Positions 29,934-41,356 of a DNA stretch of 64,000 bases are shown here, one piece after another (position 1 is the first letter of the stretch; every line of letters begins with the position of its first letter). Source of the DNA: Helichrysum umbraculigerum (taxonomy: Eukaryota; Streptophyta; Magnoliopsida; Asterales; Asteraceae); NCBI GenBank assembly GCA_949592205.1, contig CATIUR010000004.1, positions 93,084,337 through 93,148,336 of the forward strand. Reading direction: 5' to 3'. The position numbers were made by a program, and so were the translations under genes. Under the pieces are notes generated by a model. The model had not been told where the DNA came from. It did no database searches and saw only the letters and a list, made by a program, of their open reading frames with translations.

Positions 29934-31987
29934 TTAGTTGGTGCTGGAACCACCAGGACCGGAAGTGCGCAGAAGTGGAATCCTGGGGTTACGTGGGTAT
30001 ATCCTCAGAAAATGGCGAGCGATGATGTCGACGATGTTTGGGATCTCAGATGAAAATATGGGGAAGCTCTGCAGATGCTGCTCTGTAATCTTTTTTATGT
30101 GTAGCAGGTCCCAAGTAATCTCCTTTACTGTGCTGGAGATGATTCCGCGGGAATTTACAAAAGAGAATCCATCAGCTTCAATCATCTCTCGTTCGGGATG
30201 GTATTGTCTGAGTGAGTCCATAAATCCAAAGAGATGCAGGTGTAAGGTCTCGTGATCTGCAATACTGGAGTTTACTCCAAGTTCTCGGATAAATTCATGA
30301 ATACCCTGGATGAGATTGGTCTGGTAGTGGGAAAACGTGAGGTCGGAGTTCTTAAAGGTATTGTTCATCATGTCGTAAACCTCACGTAATCCGTAGTTGA
30401 ATATTTGGCTGTGCTCTTCATCAGGTACTTCAGCGAAGATTTCCTTGATTCGATCAGTGAGTAAGTTCGCGATGTTAACCATCGAACCTTCAGGTATAGA
30501 AGAAGGGATGACATGCGTCCTCTCGTCAGAACTCTCATACTCGAGATCTTCGGCAATCTTGTGAGCATGGTACTCGATGGTGCAGTCAATATAGAACCGA
30601 TGAGCAGAGGTTTCGTCAATATGATCATTCCTAGCCATAGAATCTAGAAGTCCCCTGAGATCATTCATCAACCGGATGTCTATGTCTGCGTCGGGATTCC
30701 CAGTAGCGTTGTACATATTGCTGCGATAAGAGTTTAAGAACTCGTGTTGCTCAGCAGAATATGGAAATGTGGATCTGAATAGTGTGTCATAGATCTTCCT
30801 GTACATGCGTCTTTGGTCTTCAAAGAGCTCAAGCTCCTCAGGTGTTGGTCCAGCAATGTGGTGCTCTTGTAGCAGCTGAGCAGCAAGGTCTTCGGCAAAG
30901 GCATTTAGGCGGTTGTGGAAGAATCTGTAGTCTTGGGAATTCTCGGCTTGGTTGACCTCAAATTCTGCTATGATTTCCTCAATCAGGTTCCTTTGGTGTG
31001 GAGTGTAATCATTGGTGGAGTTAATGATAATGCTTGTCATTATAGGTATGTCGTTTTCGAATTCTTCAATAGCACTAATCATTTCCTCATGGTTGGAGAT
31101 AGTCGGAATTTGAGGAGAAGAGGGAACAGTCGAAGATGCAAGGAGTCGGACAGACCGAATATCTATTGGAACATCAGTATAGATGATGTCATCGTCATCA
31201 CTCTCCTCAGCTGGAGTATCCCTAGCCTGGAAATCAGGGAACTCAACAGTATCGTATGGTGGAAGGGTGTCATCAGTAATCTGAGATATCGGCTGAGAGG
31301 AATCCATCTCGATGTCTTTCTCCTCCTGAGAATCAGAATCACGGCTAGATCCGGAAGTACTTCCCTTCTCGAACTGACTTCGAGGTGCAGATGCGTCAAA
31401 GGTTTGAATCCTTTGGGGAAGTCGGGATGCTTTATATGCTGCAATCTTTCTCAAGAGTTTGTCTCGAAGCTCCGGGTGCTGTGCGGATAAAGATATAGTC
31501 TTCTCAATATTCAGCAGAGCGTCAAGTCGAGGAGACACGAGAGGTTTGGTGGGATCAATAGCTGATGCAATGAGTTTCTCCATGGTGAGACCAAATTCTG
31601 CATCGTGAGAGTAATCAGTCGGTGTGTCTTCATCTGATTCATCTTGTGACAGAGGGATGAAGTTCTCGAGGTTCTCGATCTGCATAATCTCTGCTGTCGG
31701 TAAATATGAGTCAGGAAGGTATTGATGAGGTGGTGTGGACTGATATACTTCCTCGGGCTCTGATTCTTCCTGTCCTTCCTCGGATTCTTCCATTTCTTCT
31801 GGTTCCGTTTCTTCCTCTGGTTCTGTTTCAGGTTGTTCCTCTTCTTCTTCATCCTGTTCTGAATCTTCCTCCTCCTCTATTTCTTCTTCTGGTTCAGATT
31901 CCTCCATTTCCTCGTCTTCTGATTCTGACTCTTCAGTAGCTGAGATAAGACAAGTATGCTCGTATGGCCTGTATGGTTCTGGCTCTG
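29934..31987 (-). CDS. 5'-truncated second copy of the element IV ORF (acidic linker and helical repeats)
   Basis: The frame is open from the joint at 31987 to the stop at 29934 and covers the acidic linker and the whole C-terminal helical repeat region. Gag and protease are missing. About ten substitutions against 19734-21787 are visible by eye and none makes a stop. A Met within the acidic linker (31907) could start a 657-aa protein, but no promoter is evident upstream. Best read as a deletion remnant of the tandem copy. Confidence 0.75.
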
Positions 31988-32673
31988 TCAGGTTCTAGGG
32001 AGGAGGATACAAACCACAGCATAAGTTGGACAGATAAACGGGTAAAGGTTCAGCTTATAAGTTCACAAACAATTGTAATATATAATAACTGGGAACATTA
32101 TTCCACAACGGATTATGCCCACGACCTGCATAGCTTCCACGTTCCGTACTACACACATTCGTGATGATTCCGGCGCTATACAAATGAAAGCCGTATAACG
32201 TTACCTCCGTTGTTTCATAACGATATCATCCCAATTAGATATATCACAACGAACTAATCACTAATCATGGAAAACATACAAGCACACTACTCACAATGCA
32301 TAACAATAAACATTTCTAATATTAATAAATCACATACATCAAACAAAAACAATATGACAAATTAATAATAGAAAGGATAGAAAATACCGATAAGAATTGC
32401 GAGCAGAATAACACTTGTATTTCTTCATTAATATCCAAGCATTACATAAGCTAGCCTCTATTAATTAACTACATAACTAATCTACTCCTAATCTTCTCTC
32501 TAGTTCTCCTCTAACTCCTAAGAGTAGTGCTAGAGAGAGAAACTAGAGAGAAGAACTAACTACAAGAACAATTCTCCCCTAACTCCTAAGAGTAGTGCTA
32601 GAGAGAGAATTCTAGAGAGAGAAAGAGAAGTTGTAAGAATGAGAGGTGTGTGAAATTGTGAAATGGAGGTTGG

Positions 32674-32682
32674 TATTTATAG
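32674..32682 (-). promoter_or_regulatory. TATA box of element III LTR
   Basis: Minus strand CTATAAATA, with a CT-rich leader downstream (GA-rich on plus, 32580-32635). Confidence 0.75.
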
Positions 32683-32797
32683 GAGAAGGGGGAAAGCCAT
32701 GGTACAAGTCTTGAAGCATCAAATACAAGCATCAAAGCAGCATACGGGGCAAGGGAACCAAGGGGGGGTCAAACGGCACCCAACAAGGCAAGAGACC

Positions 32798-32807
32798 CCG
32801 TATACGG
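32798..32807 (-). promoter_or_regulatory. Single CCGTATACGG palindrome in element III LTR
   Basis: Perfect 10-bp palindrome, same core as the array of element IV, about 115 bp upstream of the TATA box. Confidence 0.8.
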
Positions 32808-32820
32808 CACCCTTGGTAGT

Positions 32821-32845
32821 GGGGGGGGGGGGGGGGGGGGGGGGG
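32821..32845. repeat. Poly(G) run of about 25
   Basis: Uninterrupted G on the plus strand, about 140 bp upstream of the TATA box of the minus-strand element. Its exact length is a likely sequencing or assembly uncertainty. Confidence 0.9.
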
Positions 32846-33342
32846 TTGGTGCTCCATTTGGCCTCCACTGATTCCTCGGTTGCTTGGTTCGTCCGTATCT
32901 TCTTCGTTTGGAGTCCGTTTTGCTTGATTCTTGCGCCGTTGGCTTTGTTTTTCCGTTACGCTTCTAATGACACTGAGTTTTCCAAATTTGGAAGTGTTTG
33001 ACTTTTGCGTGTTCCGGATGACGATCGGCGGGCTTCCAGACTGCACATCTTCTTCGTTCTTCGTCCGTTTCTTCTGATTCTTTCACCTCCGGTCTTGTAT
33101 TTTCCTATGGAATCATAAAATATGAATTAAGATCTAATTACATAACAAAATAAAGAAGGGAATATTTAAGGTGATAGTTTTGCCTCGGTTTGCGTGTTAT
33201 TTGGACGTTTTAACCGATTTTTACAGCAACGTCTATATTTAGACTACCTTGGTGATTTTTAGTAAATAATGATGGTTTGGAAATGTTTTCACCAAAGATT
33301 AGTCCAAAAAGTGCGGAAATATGTACTTAAAAACATGACTTT

Positions 33343-36300
33343 TTAGGTCACATCAATTAGCTTGCTGAATATCTCGCGATATCCATTTCGATAGACGTCG
33401 AGTTCTACGTCTTCTTCTTGGTACATTCCGCGCAACCGAGTTGTCACATAAGTGGCTAAATTGATTTGTGACATGTGCGGGATGAATCTCGGTACCTCAC
33501 GAGTTTCCTCTTCATAGGCTGGCTCGTTTAGCTCATCAATTATTAGTTCAACGTGGTGCCCAATGGTGGAGTGAATGACGATCCTGCAGTTCTTTGAGGA
33601 TGTGAGGTGTTCTCCAGTTTCGATGAGATCTTGGAGAGTTCTAAGATCTCCCACCATTCTGATGTCGGCATAACTTCTGGGGTTCCCGGTGGCTCTTTCT
33701 AGATTGGTTCTCATTGATGCAAGAATAGCTTGTTGACTTGATGAGTACGGAAAAGCTGATCCGGCTAAGGCACAATATACTTTTTGGTATATTTGCCTTT
33801 GGTTTCCGTAGAATTCAATTTCTCCCATCGGGTAGTTGGGTTTTTCTCGCTGTCGAGCTTCTCTGGTGAGTTGTTCTTGAAGCAGATCAGAGAATGCTCG
33901 AATGTTTCTCCGAAGAGTGCTGGGCTCTGGTTCTCCATAATTGGCGAGGTATGAATCGTAGTCTCGTATGATTGCCCTTATCATGTGTCTCTGGGCGGTG
34001 TTGTAGTCATTGGTTGACTCTTTGGTGGCCTCTACGATAATTTGGACATCGGTGTATTCGTCAATTAGCTCAATCATGTCTTGATGAGTATCAATCAGAG
34101 GAATTTCTAGTCTCTCAGTTATGACGGCTGGGGAATTTGGTGGAGCAAGAGGAGTTTGTGGAATAGAGCGTTCATCAAGAGTGACGTTGACGTAATCGTC
34201 GTCGCATTCGCTATTGCAGTCGGATTCTTTGTCATGGGAATCCGGGAATTGGTGGAATTCTTCGTCTGAGGGTGCGTTGTTGAAGGGTCGAGAACTATCG
34301 ATTTTGATGGTTCGGACTTTGGTTGTTGCATCCTCGACGTAGCCACCCTTTTGCCTTGCTTCGAATGCAGCGATTCTTAGATAAAGTTTGGCGTAAAATT
34401 CGGGGTGTTCTGACGATCGAAGTGTTTCCTCAAAAGTATCTATGTCTCGGAGTCGGGTTCGAGTGAAGGGTTCGGAGGGATCGAGGTTAGAGCTAAGAAC
34501 GTTTTCCATTCACCTGACATGGGCGAACTTGAGTTCTTCGTGGAGAGTTTCGTAATCAACGGATTCTTCTGATGATGAAGAGTAATTTGCACAGTCTTGC
34601 ATTCTTTTAACTTCAGCCATCAGTGGGTGATCATCTGGATCCTCATCTTCTTCCATTTCTTCCTCTTCTTCCTTTTCTGGTTCCTCCTCTTCTTCCTCCT
34701 CAGGGTCAGATTCAATTTCTTCATCTGCTTCTTCGTATTCTTCCTCTTCTGGGTCGTATTCATTGTCAGAAATGAGAACTGATGATTGGGTGAATTGTGG
34801 TTCCTCCTCTGGTTCTGATTCATCATTGGAACAGATTCTTCCTGTGGATATAGCATAACACTCTTCTTCTTCTGGGGTACATTCCGGTTGGTCGATCTTG
34901 TAAGTGATGCTTTCACCATGCGATCGTAAAACAATCGTGTGGTTATACACATCAATCACTGCTCTAGCTGTGTTCATGAATGGTCTTCCAAGGATAATTG
35001 GGATGTTTATGTCCTCGTGGATATCCATTACCACGAAATCCGTTGGAAAGAAAAATTTGTCAACTTGAACAAGGACATTCTCAGCTATTCCCATGGGGTA
35101 TCTAACAGATTGGTCGGCTAGCTGGACGGTCATCTTAGTGGGTTTCAAGTTTTCAAGTTCTAGCCTCTTAAACAGGGAGTAGGGCATAAGGTTAATGCTG
35201 GTTCCTAAGTCGGCTAAAGCACTCATATTTCCGGAATTGTAGATAGAACAAGGGAGTGTAAATCTACCAGTGTCTCCTAGTTTTTCGGGAAGGCTATTCT
35301 TAAGTAGGGCTGAGGTTTCAGAACTAAGGGGAATGTTGTTCACTTCAGGCAATTTATCTTTAGTGGATAGCAATTTCCTAATATACTTATTACGACCAGG
35401 AACTCTAGACATGGTATCAAGGAATTTTCCATCTGAATTAAAGGACGACAGTTTCTTAGGTTGAACTTTAAGTCTAGCGGGGTAAGGGATTCTGACCTCC
35501 TTGTTCATGGTTTCCACAGCTGGTATCTTGATCTTTGGTTCTTCCTTTACTGGAACAGCAGCAGGTGGAGTAGTAGCTGCTTCCTTGGGTGTTGTAAGTT
35601 GCTTTGCTTCCTCAACATGCGGATTTTGAACCGTGTTGCTAGGAAAACTTCCTCGGGGTCTATTCTCAAGACGTTGTGCCAATTGTCCAATTTGAGCTTC
35701 CAATTCTTTAGCACAACCAATTGATTTCTCATGAAGAGGTCGGCTTGATCTTGTCTAGTGGACGTCTTTTGGTTGAACAGGTGTTGACCTTGCATGAATT
35801 GGGTGAAGGCGTCATCTGAACTTGTAGTTGGGGCATTTGTCTTGGTGGTTTGCTCAGTGGTTTGGTTTGTGTCGGAAGTGGGTGCAGGAAGTGCAAGGGG
35901 TTGATTATAAGAAAGTTGTGATTGTTGTTGGTAGGGTGGATATATAGGTGGGTATCGGGGTTGGTATGGTTGTTGGTTGTTTCTCGGTGGAACGGGAGGT
36001 CCTCTAGGTTTGTTGTTGTTCTAGTTGAAACCGGGTGGTCGAGCGGGAAACTGAGCATAGTAGACGGTGCCATCTGCTTCTTCGTATTCAACTTGGTATT
36101 CACCAGATGGTTGCGGGTTGGTGCAGTGTTGACAAACTTGCACTTGGTGTACTTGGTGTTGTTGTTTCTTAAGTTCTCTAAACTGTTTGACGAGCGAGTC
36201 CATTTTCTCCGTCAGTGCCTTAATTCCTTCGACCGGAATCGGGTTTGCAGCAGCGATAGGTGTGGAAGATGTTGAATGATCTCCAGAATTCCAATCGTGG

Positions 36301-37034
36301 TGATGCATAGTCATGTTTTCTATAAGGTTCCATCCTTCTTCGTCGGTCTTTGCCATGAAGCTTCCTTGTGCAGCAGCATCGAGGGTAGTTCGGTGGTTAG
36401 GATCTAAACCATTGTAGAAAGTGCACAATTGTGCAGACTTATCGAGTCGGTGATTGGGGCATTTCTTCAAGGCTCCTTTGAATCGTTCCCATGCGGTATA
36501 TAATGACTCATCGAAAGCTTGTCGAAAGTTCATGATGTCATTTCGGAGTTTGGTTTGTTTAGAGGGCGGAAAGTACTTGGTTAGAAACTTTGTCGCCATC
36601 ACAATCCATGAAGGGATAGAGCCGGTCTCTAAAACTTCAAACCATGTTTGCACATGATGGGTGAGCGAATAAGGGAAAAGGTATAAACGGATTGTATCTT
36701 GGCCAATTCCGTTTTGCTTGTAGGAATTTGAAAGAGAGATGAACTTGTCGAGGTGAGAGTTTGGGTCATCACTAGGCAATCCATGAAATTGACAGTGGTT
36801 TTGGATTAGTTGGATGATGTGGTGTTTAAGCTCGAAAGATTGACCAGGGGTTTCGGGGTAGAGAATTGGTCCTCCTCTTCCTTCGATAGAGGGTTTACTG
36901 TTGTCAGCGAGAGTGATGCGTTCAGCCATTGCTTGCTTAAGTGAAGATTACTTCTTTTCTCGTCGAATAGTGCGTATTATAAGTTCTGGATCGGGAAAGT
37001 TAAACAGTGGTGCAGATCTAGGGGAACAGGTCAT
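33343..37034 (-). pseudogene. Broken Gag-protease-helical ORF of element V
   Basis: Homologue of the 1439-aa ORF of element IV. From the probable start at 37034: stop TAA at 36948-36950, Gag capsid region (about 36870-36300), degenerate zinc knuckle (CQHC), stop TAG at 36021, a one-base frameshift near 35710, protease with ADLGTS (about 35200) and ILGRPFM, Glu-rich linker (about 34800-34620), stop TGA at 34510, then the helical region with STNDY, FPYS, ATGNP and REIF matching STNDY, FPYS, VTGNP and REVY of element IV. The frame ends 13 bases inside the LTR of element III, so the third helical segment is missing. Identity to IV is moderate, so these are separate families. Confidence 0.88.
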
Positions 37035-37150
37035 ACACTAAAAGAAAAGACAATAAAGAAAATGTTTTTGTGTTTTTTTTTTTTTAAGGTTTTATCCTAA
37101 GGGTTTACTAGAATTGGGATTGGTTGGGCCTCTGTATCGGACAGTTAGTC

Positions 37151-37168
37151 TCCCCGGCAGCGGCGCCA
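37151..37168 (-). promoter_or_regulatory. Primer binding site of element V, tRNA-Asp type
   Basis: Minus strand TGGCGCCGCTGCCGGGGA, six bases before the LTR. Confidence 0.88.
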
Positions 37169-38897
37169 AAAGCTTGATGCGTCCTTTTACGGACGATCGG
37201 TGGATGCTTAAAAATTTATAGTTGCTGGGGTCTAAGTGTAACTTACTGATACTGAACCAAGGGTTAATATATGATAAGTTGGACCTAGAGTCGTTCTTAA
37301 AGAGAAACTGAATTGAAACGGAGGTGATCCAATCAATCTTTCTTTTGTAGTAAAGGGTTTTAAAGGAGATGAGTTTTTGGTTCAGTTGATTAAGTAAACT
37401 AAATAAAGCGAATAAAATGTAATAAGGTGTCAAATAATGCAAAGTAGTATTTGTTGTGAGTTCGTTAGCTAATAAACGTGGGATGATGACTCTTACAGGA
37501 AAACGATTAAGTAAATTGGGTTGCTTACAGGATTCATTAACTTATGGTATAACCAATGGATTCCTTATTAGTCGGTTATCAACTAATATGTCACGAGCAA
37601 CTAAGGTGTCATGATTCTGACCAGACGAACGATGCTCGACTCTCCACACTCTCCTGTGAGAGAGTCAGTGGCCCATATTATTGAACGTATTCGCTCGTGG
37701 GCGAAGGAATAGTGTAGCAAGTCCATAACATGTCTAGCCGTTCTTAATACCACAAAGATTATGAATCCATTAAACAACTAACTTAGAACTTGTGTCCGGA
37801 CTTGTTTAATCGATTTCTACCAATGAAACTTAAGCGTGATAAACGAGGGAAAGCATTTAGGTTTCTTGCATACCGTACTTTAGGTTTCATGGTTTTAGGA
37901 AAAAGTATCCATTTAAGTTGGATTTCAAACTTGCCTTTCTCAATATAATTAACAAATCCCTAGGTTTTCGTAAATGATCATTTAGCCTATAGCCTACCTA
38001 ATCTAATCTAATCTAAACTAAAACAACTAATTAAAATGCTGACGGCTTTTTACAGAAAGTCAAACCCAGACCATGTCGGAAAATACTATGGTAGCTCACA
38101 TTGTATTTAATCGTTTACCGATGTTTCCGTTGTGAGTTTAATTGCTTCGCGATATTTACATGATAAGTACAATGTGATTGGAAGTATACAATACTCATGG
38201 CAAGTCCACGTAATCACATTGCATTTTATAATGCTTGCATGACGTTACGATTAAAAACATAGTTTTTACACAGATAACTATTGACCGAGTATTGAGGTTC
38301 GCGACTCCTCTTTACAAGGTTACAATCACGTTTGTTAATCGAAAGGCGAGTATAAGTTTTAGGTTTAAAATCACAAGACAAGTCCGTTCACAAAGTTTCC
38401 AATTTTACAACGTCGATCCATAATACAACTACCTTCGGTCGTTACTGGCTTCCATATATTTGTACTATGCTCAAAAGCATTTCCAATACTATACCGCGTA
38501 AACAGTCGAATAGGGGCCGTCATATTATTTCACGACGTATTTAAAGTCATCCCACAATTATATATGCTAACTACATCACAACAAATACAATAGTAATCTA
38601 CTCGCTAATCATGGTACAAACTAATTCTAGCATAATTAAAGCATACATATTTAATTAAGATAGAATAAGATAGAAAGAACCCGAATTAAAGTGCGAGAAT
38701 GAATAGACTTGAATTAATAAGCGTAACTTCAAGCGTACACCAAAGATTACAAAACGTTCCTTGCTTTCTTTCTACTCTAAACAAAGTGCTAAACTAATCT
38801 AATGCTAAATTTAAAGTAAGAAAGTAGAGTGAGAAAGTAAGAAAGTAATATGACTATTGCATATATGGGGCATCTTGAAATGAAGCCTTATGCCTTC

Positions 38898-38906
38898 TAT
38901 TTATAG
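38898..38906 (-). promoter_or_regulatory. TATA box of element V LTR
   Basis: Minus strand CTATAAATA followed by GAAGG, same context as in elements III and IV. Confidence 0.75.
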
Positions 38907-38961
38907 GAGAGGTTTGGCACACATTAGCATCAAGGGGTGCACATTAGCGCAATGTGGGTAA

Positions 38962-39042
38962 AAAGGTGCACTAGGTACTGTACAACGCGGAAAGGTGGTG
39001 CACCGGGTACTGTACAACGCGGAAAGTAGGCGCACCAAGTAC
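38962..39042 (-). repeat. Three tandem units with GGTGCACC and GTAC palindromes upstream of the TATA box
   Basis: Units of about 30-32 bp, each with a GTGCAC-like word, GGTACTGTACAAC and CGCGGAAA; the third is incomplete. They occupy the place the CCGTATACGG array has in element IV, about 60-145 bp upstream of the TATA box. Confidence 0.75.
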
Positions 39043-39636
39043 GTGAATTAGCCAAAAAAGGAAAGCGAGACGGGGGGAGCAGGCCGGCACCGCCCCACCT
39101 TTGGCCGGCGGCGGCTGGCAGCCACCCGCCCCGTTTCGCCGTCTTTTGCTTCGTTTCTTGATTCGTGCGTGTTTTCTTTGTTATACGTCAGTTTGAGTCG
39201 ATTCTTTTTGCGTTGGATTCGTAATTCAAAAATGAAGATTTTGACATAAGATAGCCCCTGAGATGAGGTCCCTAACTCCAGATATCGCGTACGAATCATT
39301 TAGATCTTCCGGCGGGCGTAGAATCTTCATTCTTTATCCGTTTTAGTTGATTCTTCTTCTGTTGGATTCGTATTTTGAAAACGAACATCTTGGATAGAAT
39401 GGATGTTGGTGAAGGGTACTTTAGTCTTGAAATCTCGTTTTGATGCCTTGAATCTTCAAACGTGTGTGGAATCTTCGTTTTTCATCCGTTTTGCTTGATT
39501 TTTATCGTGCAATCTTGTTTTGATCACCTTGGCATAATGTCATTGATTTGAACAATATTTGAGTTCAAAATACCAAGAATCATTCCAGAATGAGAGAGAT
39601 ATCGGTAGTAAAAACGTGACTTTTTACGCGATATCA

Positions 39637-41341
39637 AGAAATCAAAATGAAATCATCAAACAAATTATCAATTGAAGCTCTGATTCTGTGCTATAATCTG
39701 GTTTTCATCATCTTCTTCCTTCTAGCATCTCCATTGTAAGCATGACTAACCCATTTTCATGTTTGTGCTTGAATTGGTGGAATTATGTTAAACTAATGAG
39801 GAAATGGAGTAAATTCATGCTTGAATGTGATTGTGTGATGATTCTTAACCGATTTCATGCTCATCTAAGAATGAATCAATGGTGCTTTCATGTTTCAAAT
39901 TTAATGAAATTGGGTTTGGTTAAAATTAGGTTAGATTACATGTGCATGTCTAGGATTTGAAGCTTGATGATGTTAATTGTTGTTGTGTTATGCTTATAGG
40001 TGATACTTGATGTAAATTACTGAATAAATTCGTGTATTGTGACAGAATTGTGTGAAATTGGGTTTTTGGTTCGAGCTGAAAATGTTGCAGGTTTGGGTTT
40101 TGTTACTGGAAAACGAACGAATGCGATCCTGGCACTTTGTCTGGATCGCGTTTCATAGTTAAAACTTGTTACATAATGATTTTTTCCTTGGTAACACGAT
40201 CTAGCTCCACTTTTTCCAGATCGCGTTGGTCTGTCTAAAATAAAGTCGAATTGATTTTGTTCATGGGAACGCGATCCAGCCACCCCTAACCCGGATCGCG
40301 TTCGCAAATGAAAAACGGTAACATAATGTTTTATACTGAGGAACGCAATCCAGCCACCCCTAACCCGGATCGCGTTTGCATGTGATAAATTGACGAATTT
40401 GATAACTTGTGACTTGTGTGCTTATGTTATTTAACTAGTAATGAAAGTATAATATAAGCAATTATTTGACATTGTGTACATGATTAAATTGTAATTAACT
40501 GGATATAAGAATCTAATTCATGTTTTGATTGTGTTTTCAGATAAACCGAAGACTCAATAAGATAAGACCATTGAGTGGTAACGGTGATCGTCAAGGGTGA
40601 GTGGATCTTGGACTTTCAGTCTAGATTAGTTGCAACAAATTGGTTACAAAGGGTAAACTTGGTTTATTGATATTGATATTGATATTGATTGTGTCTTATA
40701 TATATATGTGCGTATATTGCCATGATGGCTGTGGACTAATTGAATGTCGGAGGTCAACATGGATTGGGTTTGGATACTAATACTTTGGACAACATATGTG
40801 CTTTGTACATGTGTTGTTCATTGTAAGTATGTTGTATGTAGTATTAGTAACCAAACTATCGGTTTAACCACTGTTTGGCCTTCAGTTGGTTTTAAGTGTT
40901 ACTTGGGGGCCACCGCGACATGAGGGTACCTCAAGGACCATCGATCCTCTTGATTTGTTTGTTTACTATGCTTTGTTGTAGACAATTGTTAAGCTATGTT
41001 TAGATTGTTGGTTAGAGATCTATTCACTTAGCTTTGTGCTAATCCCTCCTCCTCACTTCTTGCAGGTTAAGCTTTTGAATGTGGGTTGGAAAGAAGTCGG
41101 GTATTGATGGAATGTTTGACAGCTCACTCTGTTTATAAACATGTCATGGGTTTACCATTATGTTTTGAATTAAATAACACCTATTTTAGTATTTGTAATT
41201 ATTATGTTACTTTGGATTTCAAACCATGTAATTTGTGGATTGCTATTTTGGTTTATAATACATGCAATCTATAACGTATGAATTTCAATATACGCTTCCG
41301 ATATGTAAAAAAAAATAATCTTGAAATTGTGGGGTGTTATA
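39637..41341 (+). repeat. 5' LTR of element VI, 5'-truncated by element V
   Basis: Matches 46597-47426 joined to 55323-56195. It ends GGGGTGTTATA before the primer site. The missing 361 bp correspond to 46236-46596 of the 3' LTR. Confidence 0.9.
40121..40376 (+). repeat. Four hairpin units AACGCGATCC ... GGATCGCGTT (5' LTR)
   Basis: Four inverted repeats of 10-bp arms and 13-15 nt loops, starting about every 74 bp. In this copy several arms have CpG changed (ATGCGATCC, AACACGATC, AACGCAATCC); the 3' LTR copy keeps AACGCGAT in all four. Confidence 0.9.
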
Positions 41342-41344
41342 AGT

Positions 41345-41356
41345 TGGTATCAGAGC
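41345..41356 (+). promoter_or_regulatory. Primer binding site of element VI, tRNA-iMet type
   Basis: TGGTATCAGAGC just after the LTR. Confidence 0.9.

Larger units (their letters stand above)
13956..31987 (-). mobile_element. Element IV: Athila-like element in LTR-internal-LTR-internal tandem
   Basis: LTR (13956-17429), internal (17430-24155), second LTR (24156-27629), then a second internal copy (27630-31987) cut inside its ORF. Positions 13956-21787 and 24156-31987 are the same sequence displaced by exactly 10200 bp, with only scattered substitutions. The simplest reading is unequal recombination between LTRs that made a tandem, followed by a deletion joining the second ORF to element III LTR sequence at 31987/31988. 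The ORF encodes Gag and protease but no RT, RNase H or integrase, so the element is non-autonomous yet recent. Confidence 0.85.
11039..33355 (-). mobile_element. Element III: Athila-like non-autonomous retrotransposon, interrupted by element IV
   Basis: The left block 11039-13955 holds the 3' region, one ORF, the tRNA-Asp primer site and the start of the 5' LTR. Element IV (13956-31987) splits that LTR. The right block 31988-33355 is the remaining promoter part and outer end of the LTR. Its outer end TGATGTGACC at 33355 abuts element V coding sequence, so III inserted into V, probably with target bases ATTAG (33356-33360; the other copy is not visible). The 3' LTR is not in view because element II occupies that side. 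Joining the two blocks into one LTR is inferred from position and family similarity. Confidence 0.7.
31988..33355 (-). repeat. 5' LTR of element III, promoter part and outer end
   Basis: Resembles the element IV LTR from about 15200 onward (identical words such as GATTCCGGCGCTATAC and GTATAACGTTACCTCCGTT) but is clearly more diverged than the two IV LTRs are from each other. The outer end reads TGATGTGACC in element sense. About 0.9 kb expected between 13955 and here is absent, consistent with one deletion that also removed part of element IV. Confidence 0.7.
33356..39636 (-). mobile_element. Element V: decayed Athila-like Gag-protease-helical element
   Basis: Minus-strand element with a 5' LTR (37175-39636), tRNA-Asp primer site and a broken ORF homologous to that of element IV. 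Its 3' part is missing because element III inserted in the ORF at 33355/33356. The LTR outer end at 39636 abuts the interior of the element VI LTR, so V inserted into VI; AGAAA (39637-39641) would be one target-site copy, the other is lost. Confidence 0.85.
37175..39636 (-). repeat. 5' LTR of element V (2462 bp)
   Basis: Plus strand TGATGCGTCC to GCGATATCA; in element sense it starts TGATATCGCG and ends GACGCATCA. It carries a TATA box, a three-unit tandem array and a GC-rich block at about 39075-39135. Confidence 0.85.

Noticed and set aside
31988..33355. Reading this LTR as the 3' LTR of element V
   Set aside because: Its end (TGATGTGACC) and body differ from the 5' LTR of V (TGATATCGCG) and match the III/IV type instead.
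41086..41274. 62-aa plus-strand frame repeated at 55938-56126
   Set aside because: Located in the LTR of element VI and duplicated only because the LTR is; no domain.
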